This document shows, piece by piece, positions 50,087-58,820 of a stretch of DNA of 64,000 bases (positions within the stretch are counted from its first letter, which is position 1; every line of letters starts with the position of its first letter). Location: NCBI GenBank assembly GCA_036561005.1, contig DATBQE010000089.1:19816-83815 (forward strand), written 5' to 3'. This stretch comes from PKWO01 sp036561005 (GTDB lineage Bacteria; Pseudomonadota; Gammaproteobacteria; Burkholderiales; Burkholderiaceae_D). A program made the position numbers and the translations under genes. The notes under the pieces are model-generated. The model saw nothing but the letters and a program-made list of their open reading frames with translations. It had not been told where the DNA came from and searched no databases.

Positions 50087-51460
50087 ATGCATATTCACAT
50101 ACTGGGTATTTGCGGCACCTTCATGGGTGGACTGGCCGTGTTGGCCAAACAGGCCGGCCACGTGGTAACAGGTTGCGACGCCAACGTTTACCCGCCCATG
50201 AGCACCCAGCTCGAGGCGCAGGGCATCAAGCTGATCGAAGGCTTCGGACCGGAGCAGGTCGACTTGCGGCCCGACTTGTTTGTGATCGGCAATGTTGTTT
50301 CGCGCGGCAATCCGCTGATGGAAGAGATTCTCAACCGCAATCTGCCCTACACGTCCGGGCCGCAATGGATAGGCGAGCACATATTGCAAAGCAAATGGGT
50401 GCTGGCGGTCGCGGGGACCCACGGCAAGACGACCACGTCGTCCATGCTGGCCTGGGTTCTCGACGATTGCGGCTACCATCCTGGTTTCCTGATAGGCGGC
50501 GTGCCGCTGAACTTCGGTATTTCGGCGCGCCTTTCAGGCGCGGGCGCAGATTCCGATTTTTTCGTCATCGAAGCAGACGAATACGATACCGCTTTCTTCG
50601 ACAAGCGCAGCAAGTTCGTCCACTACCGTGCGAAGACGGCGGTCCTCAATAATCTCGAATACGACCATGCCGACATCTTCCCCGATCTGGCCGCAATCGA
50701 GACCCAGTTTCACCATCTGGTGCGCACTGTCCCCGGCATTGGGCGCGTGATCGTCAATGGAAACGAAGAATCCTTGCAACGAGTCCTCGTGCGCGGTTGT
50801 TGGAGCGGCGTCGAACGCTTTGGCGACGGCGGCGCCGACTGGACCATGCAAGTGCGTGGCGATGGGGAGTTCGATGTCTTGCTCAAGGGTGCAAACGTCG
50901 GGCGCGTGAATTGGGATTTGAGCGGCGCGCACAACCGCATGAATGCGTTGGCGGCGATCGCGGCGGCACGCCACGTCGGCGTACCGCCCAACCAGGCAAT
51001 CGCCGCATTGAACCGTTTTGTCAACGTAAAGCGCCGCATGGAAGTGCGCGGCAAAGTCCGAGACGTGACCGTATACGATGATTTTGCGCATCACCCGACG
51101 GCAATCTCGACAACGGTGGCAGGGCTGCGCAAGCGCGTTGGCGCAGCACGCATCCTGGCTGTTCTGGAACCGCGCTCCAATACCATGAAGCTCGGCACAA
51201 TGAAAGACGCGTTGGCGGGCAGTCTTGCAGAAGCCGACCTGGTGTTCGGTTATGGCGCCGACGGGACCGGCAAGGATGCATTGGGGTGGGACCTCGGTGC
51301 CGCACTTGCGCCGCTCGGCGCCAAGGCGCATGCCTATCAAGATCTGGCGCAGCTCGTGCAGGCGATTGCCGCTGCCGCCCAGCCGGGCGACCACATACTC
51401 GTCATGAGCAACGGCGGTTTCGGCGGCGTGCATGGCAAGCTTCTTGAAGCGCTGGCATGA
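50087..51460 (+). CDS. mpl: UDP-N-acetylmuramate:L-Ala-gamma-D-Glu-meso-DAP ligase Mpl
   Basis: Murein recycling ligase attaching recovered tripeptide to UDP-MurNAc, complementing AmpD encoded at 35333. The 457 residues show the Mur ligase set: N-terminal IHILGICGTFMGGLAVLAKQ, the P-loop GTHGKTTTSSML near 111, the central ALNRFVNVKRRMEVRG, and DDFAHHPTAI. The ATG at 50087 was chosen since it starts the Rossmann strand directly. There is no ribosome site upstream, and the start lies 30 nt after a TAAAAT -10-like sequence. It overlaps yqiA by ATGA. Confidence 0.96.
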   Translation: MHIHILGICGTFMGGLAVLAKQAGHVVTGCDANVYPPMSTQLEAQGIKLIEGFGPEQVDLRPDLFVIGNVVSRGNPLMEEILNRNLPYTSGPQWIGEHILQSKWVLAVAGTHGKTTTSSMLAWVLDDCGYHPGFLIGGVPLNFGISARLSGAGADSDFFVIEADEYDTAFFDKRSKFVHYRAKTAVLNNLEYDHADIFPDLAAIETQFHHLVRTVPGIGRVIVNGNEESLQRVLVRGCWSGVERFGDGGADWTMQVRGDGEFDVLLKGANVGRVNWDLSGAHNRMNALAAIAAARHVGVPPNQAIAALNRFVNVKRRMEVRGKVRDVTVYDDFAHHPTAISTTVAGLRKRVGAARILAVLEPRSNTMKLGTMKDALAGSLAEADLVFGYGADGTGKDALGWDLGAALAPLGAKAHAYQDLAQLVQAIAAAAQPGDHILVMSNGGFGGVHGKLLEALA

Positions 51461-52053
51461 TTTTGTACCTGCATGGATTTCGTTCGTCGCCGCAATCGTT
51501 CAAGGCGCGGATTCTTGAACAGCGTTTGACAACACTCGGCCTGGCGCACCTGTATTGTTGCCCGCAATTGCCGGCATCGCCCATGGCGGCTGCCGCTCTG
51601 GCAAAGGACTTGGCATTGGACATGTTGGGCGACCGGGACGCCGAAGACTTGACGCTGGTCGGTTCTTCGCTCGGTGGTTTCTACGCGAACTGGCTGGCCG
51701 AAGAAATCGGCTGCCGCGCTGTGCTTCTCAATCCGGCGGTGCAGCCGCCGCGCGACCTGGAAAAATATGTCGGCGTGACGACGGCTTACCATTCCGACGA
51801 GGTGTTTGAATTCAAGCGCACCTACATCGACGAATTGAAGGAGCTTGCCGTTTCGCGCATTACCGGGCCGGAACGCTATTTTCTGCTGGCGGCGAAGGGT
51901 GACGAAGTGCTCGATTGGCGCGAGATGGTCGCGCATTATGCCGGCGCGCCTCACCGCATCATCGAAGGCGGCGATCACGGTATCAGTGAATTTGCGCAAT
52001 ATGTCGATCAGGTGCTGGAATTTTGCGGCCTTCCCCTGTCAGGAAAGGCATGA
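51457..52053 (+). CDS. yqiA: YqiA/YcfP-family alpha/beta-hydrolase (esterase)
   Basis: Small cytosolic esterase of 198 residues. The N-terminal ILYLHGFRSSPQSFKA carries the oxyanion loop, the nucleophile serine is in VGSSLGGFYANWL, and the catalytic acid and histidine are likely in AKGDEVLDW and EGGDHGISEF. It has short-chain esterase activity in E. coli; the physiological substrate is unknown. Four-nucleotide overlaps with mpl upstream and ubiC downstream suggest one transcript. Confidence 0.9.
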   Translation: MILYLHGFRSSPQSFKARILEQRLTTLGLAHLYCCPQLPASPMAAAALAKDLALDMLGDRDAEDLTLVGSSLGGFYANWLAEEIGCRAVLLNPAVQPPRDLEKYVGVTTAYHSDEVFEFKRTYIDELKELAVSRITGPERYFLLAAKGDEVLDWREMVAHYAGAPHRIIEGGDHGISEFAQYVDQVLEFCGLPLSGKA

Positions 52054-52703
52054 GGCAATTGGCGTGCGCAGTAGGCGCCTGGCGGCAGCATGTGAATGGA
52101 GTCGATGCGCCGCATGATTTGCGTCACTGGCTGACCGACAGGGTATCATTGACAGTCAAGCTGATCGCGCACAGTGCGCAATTTCGCGTACAGCGCCTGA
52201 CACAGCAAAGAGCTGTCTGTCTTGCCGACGAATATGCCGCCATCGGTTTGGCCCGTCGCCTGTGCGTGCAGGAGCGTGAGGTTTTACTGGTGTGTGATGG
52301 GGCGCCGGTGGTGTTTGCGCATACTGTCGTACCCTTGCAGGCAGACGCAAGCGATTGGCCGTTTTTCAGCTCGCTGGGCGAACGATCATTGGGAACAACG
52401 CTGTTCGGCGATCCAATGGTTGCGCGCGGGGACCTGGAGTATTGTCGACTGGCGGCCAACCATCCCCTTGCGGTGCGCGCACGTACGGCTGTCGGTAACT
52501 CGACTCTCCCCGGCCCCTTGTATGCGCGGCGTTGCCAGTTTCGGCGCAGGAACGGCGTGTTACTGGTGACGGAAGTATTTTTGCCGGCTGTTGCCGATTT
52601 GACTCTTAAACAGTCCAGCGTGAGTCCTTGCCGCTATGTCGGCGGTAAGCGCTTCAATGCCGAAGCGACAGGGCGGGCGGGAATCGGCGGAAGCCGCCTG
52701 TGA
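52050..52703 (+). CDS. ubiC: Chorismate pyruvate-lyase UbiC
   Basis: Makes 4-hydroxybenzoate from chorismate, the first dedicated step of ubiquinone synthesis. The 217 residues include REVLLVCDGAPVVFAHTVVP and LGERSLGTTLFGDP, the family core around the chorismate-binding arginine and glutamate. The product feeds the ubiquinone head group, while the side chain enzyme ispB is at 20081. The C-terminal 20 residues (GKRFNAEATGRAGIGGSRL) look like a loosely conserved tail. It overlaps the yqiA stop by ATGA. Confidence 0.88.
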   Translation: MRQLACAVGAWRQHVNGVDAPHDLRHWLTDRVSLTVKLIAHSAQFRVQRLTQQRAVCLADEYAAIGLARRLCVQEREVLLVCDGAPVVFAHTVVPLQADASDWPFFSSLGERSLGTTLFGDPMVARGDLEYCRLAANHPLAVRARTAVGNSTLPGPLYARRCQFRRRNGVLLVTEVFLPAVADLTLKQSSVSPCRYVGGKRFNAEATGRAGIGGSRL

Positions 52704-52722
52704 TCCGGCATGATCGAACGCG

Positions 52723-52751
52723 TTGCCGATCGTCTGAACCGAATTTATTAA
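52723..52751 (+). promoter_or_regulatory. Possible promoter of the RNB exonuclease gene with very short leader
   Basis: TTGCCG, 17 bp, TATTAA (52746-52751), placing the start near 52758, about 9 nt before the ATG at 52767. No Shine-Dalgarno is visible, so a near-leaderless message is likely. Confidence 0.35.
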
Positions 52752-52766
52752 TATACAAGTTAACCA

Positions 52767-54869
52767 ATGAATTTATTTTTTGAAGAGTCCGGCGATTTTA
52801 AGGCCGGGGCAGTCCTGTCGCAGCAAGGCGAGGCCTATCAGGTCGAGCTGCCGAGCGGCAAGCGCACCAAGGTCAAGGCCAAGGACGTGCTGGTTCAATT
52901 CACCGCGCCATCGCCTGCGGAATTACTTGCCGAAGCCGAAGCGGCCGCTGGGTCCATCGAGCTGGACTTCCTTTGGGCGGTCGCCGGCGAAGAAGAATTC
53001 GGTTTTGCCGATCTCGGCGCGGAGTATTTTGGTCATACGCCAAGACCTGCCGAAGCGGCCGCCTTGTTGCTCAAGCTGCAGACTGCGCCGATGTACTTTT
53101 ACAAGAAAGGTAAAGGGCGTTACAAGGCCGCGCCGGAGGCCTCTCTCAAAGCTGCCCTGGCGGGGCTTGAAAAGAAACGTCTGCAGGCGGTGATTCAGGG
53201 CCAATATGTCGAGGAACTCAAGGCCGGGCGCCTGCCCGAGGCAATGAAGCCGCTGGCATTGCAATTGTTGTTCAAGCCGGACAAGAACAGCATCGAATAC
53301 AAGGCGCTCGAGGTTGCTTGCTCCGCCATGCAGATCGCGCCGCAAAACCTGCTGCTGCAAGTTGGAGCAATTGCTTCGCCGCATCAACTGCACTTGTCGA
53401 AATTCCTCTACGAGTATTTCCCCAAGGGCACCGCTTTTCCTCCGATCACGGTTCCCGCTGGGCGAAACTTGCCGGTGGCTGCGGTTGAGGCATTTTCCAT
53501 CGACGACGTGACGACCACTGAAATCGATGACGCGTTTTCTGTCGAAAAACTGCCTGACGGCACGGTACGAGTCGGCATTCACATTGCGGCGCCAGGCTTG
53601 GGCGTGCAGCGTGACGATGCCATCGATGCAATTGCCAAGCAGCGCATGTCGACCGTCTATATGCCGGGAGACAAGATCACCATGCTGCCGGATGCCCTGG
53701 TCGATTCGTTTACGCTGGCAGAAGGCAAGACCTGTCCGGCGGTGTCGCTGTATGCGACGCTCAATACCGAGGATTGGTCGGTCATTGCTACCGAGACGCG
53801 GGCGGAAATGGTGCCGATTGCCAATAACCTGCGCCACAACGATCTGGACGCCATGGTGACTGAAGAGAACCTGGCGGCGGGTCTCGGCGACTACCCGCGC
53901 AAGGACGAGATTGCCCAGTTGTGGCAATGGGCGCTGGTACTGGAAAAAGGCCGCATGGCAAAGCGCGAAAGCTTCGGTCTGCGGCCGGAGCAGACCAACC
54001 GCGTCGATTTCAATTTCTATGTCGAAGACGATGTCGTCTCGATCCTGCGGCGCAAGCGCGGTGCACCGTTGGACAAGATCGTGGCTGAGCTGATGATTTT
54101 CGCCAACAGCACTTGGGGCAAGCTGATGCACGAACATGGCGTGCCGGGCATTTATCGCGCACAAGGCGGCGGCAGCGGTGGCTGGGCGGCCAAGATGCAG
54201 GTACGCATGGTGACCCATGCGGCACCACACCAGGGACTCGGCGTCGATCAATACGCCTGGAGCACATCGCCGCTTCGACGCTACACGGACCTGGTGAACC
54301 AATGGCAGATACTGTCATGCATCGAGCACGGCGTTGCCGCGCCGCTGGCAGCCACATTCAAGCCGCGCGACGCCGATTTGTTCGCCATTGTTTCTGGCTT
54401 TGACGCCGCGTATGCCGCGTATGCCGATTTCCAGAACAATATGGAGCGCTACTGGTGCCTGCGCTGGCTCGAACAGCATGGTGCGCGCCAGGTTGAGGCG
54501 GTCGTGCTCAAGGACGAAGTTTTGCGCCTCGTGGATATCCCACTGATCGTGCGGCTGCCCGGCATGCAGGCGCTGGCGCGCGGCACGCAGGTCAAGCTCG
54601 ATCTGCTGCGCTGGAACGAAGTGGACCTGTCGGTAGAGGCGCGTCTGCTGGAAGTGATCTCGGGGGCGACGGTGCAAGAGGCCGACCTGGCGGACGATGT
54701 GCCTGAAGATGCACCGGAAGGAATGTTGGAAGAAGCGGTGGAAGCGGCAGCCGAGGGCGGCCCGGACCTTGCCATCGATGGCGCAACGGCGACAGAAACA
54801 GGCGATAGCAATGCAGCACACTCGCCAGTCGGCGAGGCAGGAGCCGATTTGCCGGCAAGCGCAGCTTGA
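52767..54869 (+). CDS. RNB-domain exoribonuclease (RNase II family)
   Basis: Predicted 3'-5' exoribonuclease of 700 residues. The RNB core begins IDDVTTTEIDDAFSVEKL, which holds the metal-binding aspartates, and continues with GIHIAAPGLGVQRDD and STVYMPGDKITMLPD. YAWSTSPLRRYTDLVNQWQ is the RNB signature. The N-terminal cold-shock domains of RNase R are not obvious; instead residues 1-230 form a family-specific helical region. A Glu/Ala-rich acidic tail (about 640-700) follows the RNB domain. The ATG has no ribosome site. Substrate class is inferred. Confidence 0.9.
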   Translation: MNLFFEESGDFKAGAVLSQQGEAYQVELPSGKRTKVKAKDVLVQFTAPSPAELLAEAEAAAGSIELDFLWAVAGEEEFGFADLGAEYFGHTPRPAEAAALLLKLQTAPMYFYKKGKGRYKAAPEASLKAALAGLEKKRLQAVIQGQYVEELKAGRLPEAMKPLALQLLFKPDKNSIEYKALEVACSAMQIAPQNLLLQVGAIASPHQLHLSKFLYEYFPKGTAFPPITVPAGRNLPVAAVEAFSIDDVTTTEIDDAFSVEKLPDGTVRVGIHIAAPGLGVQRDDAIDAIAKQRMSTVYMPGDKITMLPDALVDSFTLAEGKTCPAVSLYATLNTEDWSVIATETRAEMVPIANNLRHNDLDAMVTEENLAAGLGDYPRKDEIAQLWQWALVLEKGRMAKRESFGLRPEQTNRVDFNFYVEDDVVSILRRKRGAPLDKIVAELMIFANSTWGKLMHEHGVPGIYRAQGGGSGGWAAKMQVRMVTHAAPHQGLGVDQYAWSTSPLRRYTDLVNQWQILSCIEHGVAAPLAATFKPRDADLFAIVSGFDAAYAAYADFQNNMERYWCLRWLEQHGARQVEAVVLKDEVLRLVDIPLIVRLPGMQALARGTQVKLDLLRWNEVDLSVEARLLEVISGATVQEADLADDVPEDAPEGMLEEAVEAAAEGGPDLAIDGATATETGDSNAAHSPVGEAGADLPASAA

Positions 54870-54997
54870 ACGTTCAGATTGTCGCAATGCAATCACGGTA
54901 GGCGCGTTAGCAAAAGATTTTGCTCTGCAAAGCGTCGATTTTCAGTGGAAAATTGACGTCTTTGCCGTAGAATCGCACTGTCCCGACATTTCCGCCC

Positions 54998-55900
54998 TTG
55001 GCTCATTTGAAGATATTTCAGTCAAATTCCGTTTTACCCGCCGCACTCTCGGTTTCCTTTGCGGTGCACGCGCTACTACTGGTCGGAGTCAGGATCGTCG
55101 CCCCCGACGCCTTCAGATCCAAGCCGATGGATCCCGGTCTCGAAGTCATCCTTGTCAATGCCAAACATGATCGCGCGCCGCTGAAAGCGGAAGCTTTGGC
55201 GCAAGTCAATCTCGATGGCGGCGGCAATGCCGATGCCGGCCGTGCCAAATCCCCGCTGCCCGATATGCAAAAGAGCGAAGAGGGCGACGCATTGAAAATA
55301 GCGAAGCGGCATATCGACGAGCTGGAAGCCGCACAGAAACAGTTATTCAGCCAGGCGAAGACCAAAACCCCCTTCACGGTGAACCCGTCGGTCGACAAGG
55401 ACAACCCGCAGCCGGTGCAGCCCGACGGTACCGACAAGGTCGACAGCAACAAGCAGATCAGCCGGCAAGCCGCCGAAATTGCCAAGGAAATCGAAGACTA
55501 CAACAAGCGGCCGCGCAAGACGCAGTTGACGCCTTCGACCAAGCGCGATGGCTACGCTTTGTATTACGCGGCCTTGCGCACGCGCATCGAAAAATTCGGC
55601 ACCCTCAATTTTCCGCAAAAAGACGGCCAGAAGCTGTATGGCGAACTCCTTGTATACATCCCCATATTCCAGGACGGCACGCTCTATATGAAGGAGGGCG
55701 GACCGCGCGTGGAGCATAGCTCGGGCAACAAGGATCTGGACAAGGCCGCATTGCGCATCGTGCGGCATGCCGCGCCCTACGGCGAATTTCCGAAGAACAT
55801 GCGCTCTGCCGACAAGGAAGATGTGTGGGAAGTCATTACCCGCTTCAAATTCAGTCGGGAAGAAGGCCTGGAAACCGAATTGCGCGGAGCAGGTAAGTGA
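54998..55900 (+). CDS. TonB-like energy transducer protein
   Basis: Protein of 300 residues with a single N-terminal membrane helix (LPAALSVSFAVHALLLVGVR) that contains the SxxxH-type SVSFAVH expected in TonB. A long periplasmic Lys/Asp/Pro-mixed spacer (about 60-185) follows, then a C-terminal domain with YYAALRTRIEKFGTLNFP, GELLVYIPIFQDG and KAALRIVRHAAPYGEFP as in TonB_C proteins. No ATG is possible without losing the helix, so it must start at TTG 54998 or TTG 55007. exbB and exbD are not in the window, so its partners are unknown. It overlaps aroE by 4 nt. Confidence 0.82.
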   Translation: MAHLKIFQSNSVLPAALSVSFAVHALLLVGVRIVAPDAFRSKPMDPGLEVILVNAKHDRAPLKAEALAQVNLDGGGNADAGRAKSPLPDMQKSEEGDALKIAKRHIDELEAAQKQLFSQAKTKTPFTVNPSVDKDNPQPVQPDGTDKVDSNKQISRQAAEIAKEIEDYNKRPRKTQLTPSTKRDGYALYYAALRTRIEKFGTLNFPQKDGQKLYGELLVYIPIFQDGTLYMKEGGPRVEHSSGNKDLDKAALRIVRHAAPYGEFPKNMRSADKEDVWEVITRFKFSREEGLETELRGAGK

Positions 55901-56718
55901 GCACCGCGGCGGACCGCTACGCGGTGGTCGGCAATCCGATTGCGCATAGCAAATCACCGTTGATCCATGCCCGTTTTGCTGCGCAGACCGGGCAGCATCT
56001 GACGTATGAGCGCATCCTGGCGCCCATCGACGGGTTTGTCGACACCGTGCGCGAATTTTTTTCCGCCGGCGGAAAAGGCTTGAATGTCACGGTTCCGTTC
56101 AAGCTCGAAGCCCACGCGCTTGCCGATACCTTGACGCAACGCGCGCGGGCGGCAGGCGCGGTCAATACGCTCAAACTGGATGATGCCGGGCTGTTGGGCG
56201 ACAATACCGACGGCGCAGGACTTGTGACCGATATCGAGCAAAATGCCGGCGTTGCGCTGCACGGAAAGCGCTTGTTGCTGCTTGGTGCCGGTGGCGCGGC
56301 ACGTGGTGCAATTTTGCCGCTGTTGCAGGCCGGGCCGGCGCAACTCGTGATCGCCAATCGCACCGTCGACAAAGCCCAGGTCCTGGCGCAGCAGTTTCAT
56401 CAAGCGGGCAACATGCTCGCGTGCGAGTATGCACAATTGCAGGGCGTTTTCGACGTAGTGATCAACGCCACATCGGCCAGCCTGTGCGGCCAGTTGCCGC
56501 CCATTCCGGCGCATATATTTTCGTCCTCGACCTTTGCTTACGACATGATGTACGCGGCCGAACCGACCGTATTCCTGCGCTTTGCCGCGAGTCACGGGGC
56601 CGCAACGCGCGACGGACTTGGCATGCTGATCGAACAGGCCGCCGAGGCGTTTTTGCTGTGGCGTGGCATCAGGCCGTTGACTGCGCCATTGTTTGCCGAA
56701 TTGCGCGGCGCCCGATAA
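55897..56718 (+). CDS. aroE: Shikimate dehydrogenase AroE
   Basis: NADPH-dependent reduction of 3-dehydroshikimate. The 273 residues show the substrate segment VVGNPIAHSKSPLIHARF, the catalytic lysine in NVTVPFKLEAHALAD, the NADP-binding LLLGAGGAARGAILPLL with ANRT (arginine for the 2'-phosphate), and MLIEQAAEAFLLWRG at the end. The GTG start overlaps the tonB-like stop as GTGA, implying translational coupling. mtgA follows immediately. Complements aroQ at 48308. Confidence 0.97.
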   Translation: MSTAADRYAVVGNPIAHSKSPLIHARFAAQTGQHLTYERILAPIDGFVDTVREFFSAGGKGLNVTVPFKLEAHALADTLTQRARAAGAVNTLKLDDAGLLGDNTDGAGLVTDIEQNAGVALHGKRLLLLGAGGAARGAILPLLQAGPAQLVIANRTVDKAQVLAQQFHQAGNMLACEYAQLQGVFDVVINATSASLCGQLPPIPAHIFSSSTFAYDMMYAAEPTVFLRFAASHGAATRDGLGMLIEQAAEAFLLWRGIRPLTAPLFAELRGAR

Positions 56719-56719
56719 C

Positions 56720-57469
56720 ATGGTGTCGCTGGCCAGCCGCGTGAAAGCAAACGTGGTAACGCGCATGAAAAAACCGTGGACCTTTGGCCGAGTGCTCTTG
56801 TGGACAATATTGGCGGCAATCGGCTTGTTTCTGCTTTTACAGCTGTATTTTTTTGTCCAGATATGGTGGTGGGTTGACCATAATCCGAGCTCGACAAGCT
56901 TCATGCGCCGCGAAATGGGCATATTGCAGCAAAAAAATCCAAATATCGTGCTCAAGCATACCTGGGTACCCTACGACAAGATATCGGATAACCTCAAGCG
57001 CGCCATCATTGCCTCGGAAGACTCGAATTTCACCGAACACGAGGGGGTCGATTGGGAAGCGCTTCAGAAGGCCTACGAAAAGAATAACCGCAAAGGCAAG
57101 GTCGTCGCAGGCGGCTCGACCATAACGCAGCAATTGGCCAAAAATCTGTTTCTATCCGGCCAACGCAGTTACTTGCGCAAGGGCCAGGAATTCATCATTA
57201 CCTACATGCTGGAATTCTGGATGGAGAAGGAACGCATCTTCGAAATCTACCTCAACTCGGTTGAGTGGGGCGTCGGTGTCTATGGCGCGGAAGCGGCTGC
57301 CCAACACTATTACGGCATACCGGCTTCGGCGCTTAACGCAGGCCAGGCGGCGCGCCTGGCGGTCATGCTGCCTGACCCGCGACGTTACGACAAAAACCGC
57401 ACCTCGGCCTATCTGGAGCGGCGCACGGCGCTGATTTTACGCCGCATGGGCGCCGCAGACCTGCCTTGA
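56720..57469 (+). CDS. mtgA: Monofunctional peptidoglycan glycosyltransferase MtgA
   Basis: GT51 enzyme polymerising lipid II in the periplasm, anchored by one helix (TILAAIGLFLLLQLYFFVQI). Motifs are ASEDSNFTEHEGVDW (catalytic Glu), GGSTITQQLAKNLFL, and RIFEIYLNSVEWG, all intact. The ATG at 56720, one base after the aroE stop, gives 249 residues; the ATG at 56765 (MKKPWTFGRV, 234 residues) is an equally good alternative, since neither has a clear ribosome site. There is no transpeptidase domain. It converges with hemL. Confidence 0.95.
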   Translation: MVSLASRVKANVVTRMKKPWTFGRVLLWTILAAIGLFLLLQLYFFVQIWWWVDHNPSSTSFMRREMGILQQKNPNIVLKHTWVPYDKISDNLKRAIIASEDSNFTEHEGVDWEALQKAYEKNNRKGKVVAGGSTITQQLAKNLFLSGQRSYLRKGQEFIITYMLEFWMEKERIFEIYLNSVEWGVGVYGAEAAAQHYYGIPASALNAGQAARLAVMLPDPRRYDKNRTSAYLERRTALILRRMGAADLP

Positions 57470-57478
57470 CTGTTGCGA

Positions 57479-58765
57479 CTACCCTTTGGCGAGCGCCGAT
57501 CTGGCTGCTTCGATCGTCTCGGCGATGATTGCGTCGTCATGCTGCGCTGAAACGAAGCCGGCTTCAAAGGCTGACGGAGCGAGATAAACCCCGCGGTCGA
57601 GCATGGCGTGGAAGAAGCTGTTGAACGCTGCCTTGTCGCACTTCATCATTTCGGCAAAATTGGTCGGTACCTGCGCGGCAAAATAAATGCCGAACATGCC
57701 CCCTACCGAATTGGCGCACAGGTCGACGCCCGCTTCCTTGCCCGCTGCCGCAAAGCCCGCTGCCAGTTTCCTGGTTTGTGCGTCGAGGTGCTCATAGAAG
57801 CCTGGCGCCTGGATCAATTTGAGCGTGGTCAATCCGGCTGCCACGGCAACCGGATTGCCCGACAAGGTGCCTGCCTGGTAGACCGAACCAATCGGGGCCA
57901 TGTGGGCCATCAGGTCGGCGCGCCCGCCAAATGCCGCAACCGGCAACCCGCCGCCGATGACTTTACCCATCACGGTCAGGTCGGGCTTGATGCCATAGAG
58001 CGCCTGGGCGCCGCCCAATGCCACTCGGAAACCGCACATGACTTCATCGAATATCAGGATCGCGCCGTACTGGGTGCAGACCCGGCGCATGGTTTGCAGG
58101 AACTCAGGGCTGGCCGGTAACAGGTTCATATTGCCGGCTACCGGTTCTACGATGACGCAGGCAATGCTGTCGCCCCTGGCCTTGAACACTTCTTCCAGTT
58201 GAGCCGGATCGTTATAGTCGAGTACCAGCGTGTGTTTGGCGAAGTCTTCCGGCACGCCGGCCGAAGTCGGATTGCCGAAGGTGAGCAAGCCGCTGCCTGC
58301 CTTGACGAGCAGGGAGTCGGCGTGGCCATGGTAGCAACCTTCGAACTTGACGATGGTATCGCGTTTGGTTGCGCCGCGTGCCAGGCGCAGTGCGCTCATG
58401 GCCGCTTCCGTGCCCGAGGAGACGAGGCGAACCTGTTCGACGGACGGCATCAGGCGGCAAATTTCTTCGGCCATCTCAATTTCGCCTTCGGTCGGCGCAC
58501 CGAAACTCAGGCCTCGCGTGGCGGCATCCTGGACGGCGGCGATCACTTGCGGGTGAGCGTGGCCGACTATAGCCGGTCCCCAGGAGCCGATATAGTCAAT
58601 ATAGCGGCGGTCGTCCGCATCCCAGAAGTGCGGCCCCAGCGCGCGCGTTATGAAACGCGGCGTGCCGCCAACGGATTTAAAGGCGCGTACGGGAGAGTTG
58701 ACGCCGCCCGGCGTGGAGATTTGGGCGCGGCTGAACAAAGTGTCGTTTTTTGAGGAGGAAATCAT
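57479..58765 (-). CDS. hemL: Glutamate-1-semialdehyde 2,1-aminomutase
   Basis: PLP enzyme forming 5-aminolevulinate in the C5 haem pathway. The 428 residues show the PLP lysine in VMGKVIGGGLPVAAFGG, the IFDEVMCGFRVALGG loop, YHGHADSLLVKAGSG, and NSFFHAMLDRGVYLAPSAFE. The start at 58765 (MISSSKND) follows GAGGAGG, a very strong ribosome site, so upstream in-frame codons are rejected. It lies downstream of the ThiD-like gene on the same strand with 55 nt between. Confidence 0.97.
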   Translation of the reverse strand: MISSSKNDTLFSRAQISTPGGVNSPVRAFKSVGGTPRFITRALGPHFWDADDRRYIDYIGSWGPAIVGHAHPQVIAAVQDAATRGLSFGAPTEGEIEMAEEICRLMPSVEQVRLVSSGTEAAMSALRLARGATKRDTIVKFEGCYHGHADSLLVKAGSGLLTFGNPTSAGVPEDFAKHTLVLDYNDPAQLEEVFKARGDSIACVIVEPVAGNMNLLPASPEFLQTMRRVCTQYGAILIFDEVMCGFRVALGGAQALYGIKPDLTVMGKVIGGGLPVAAFGGRADLMAHMAPIGSVYQAGTLSGNPVAVAAGLTTLKLIQAPGFYEHLDAQTRKLAAGFAAAGKEAGVDLCANSVGGMFGIYFAAQVPTNFAEMMKCDKAAFNSFFHAMLDRGVYLAPSAFEAGFVSAQHDDAIIAETIEAARSALAKG

Positions 58766-58820
58766 CGTTTGGAAACTTTTAATAGGTAAAATCCTGCCGA
58801 GGGTCGGCGGGGTTGAAATT

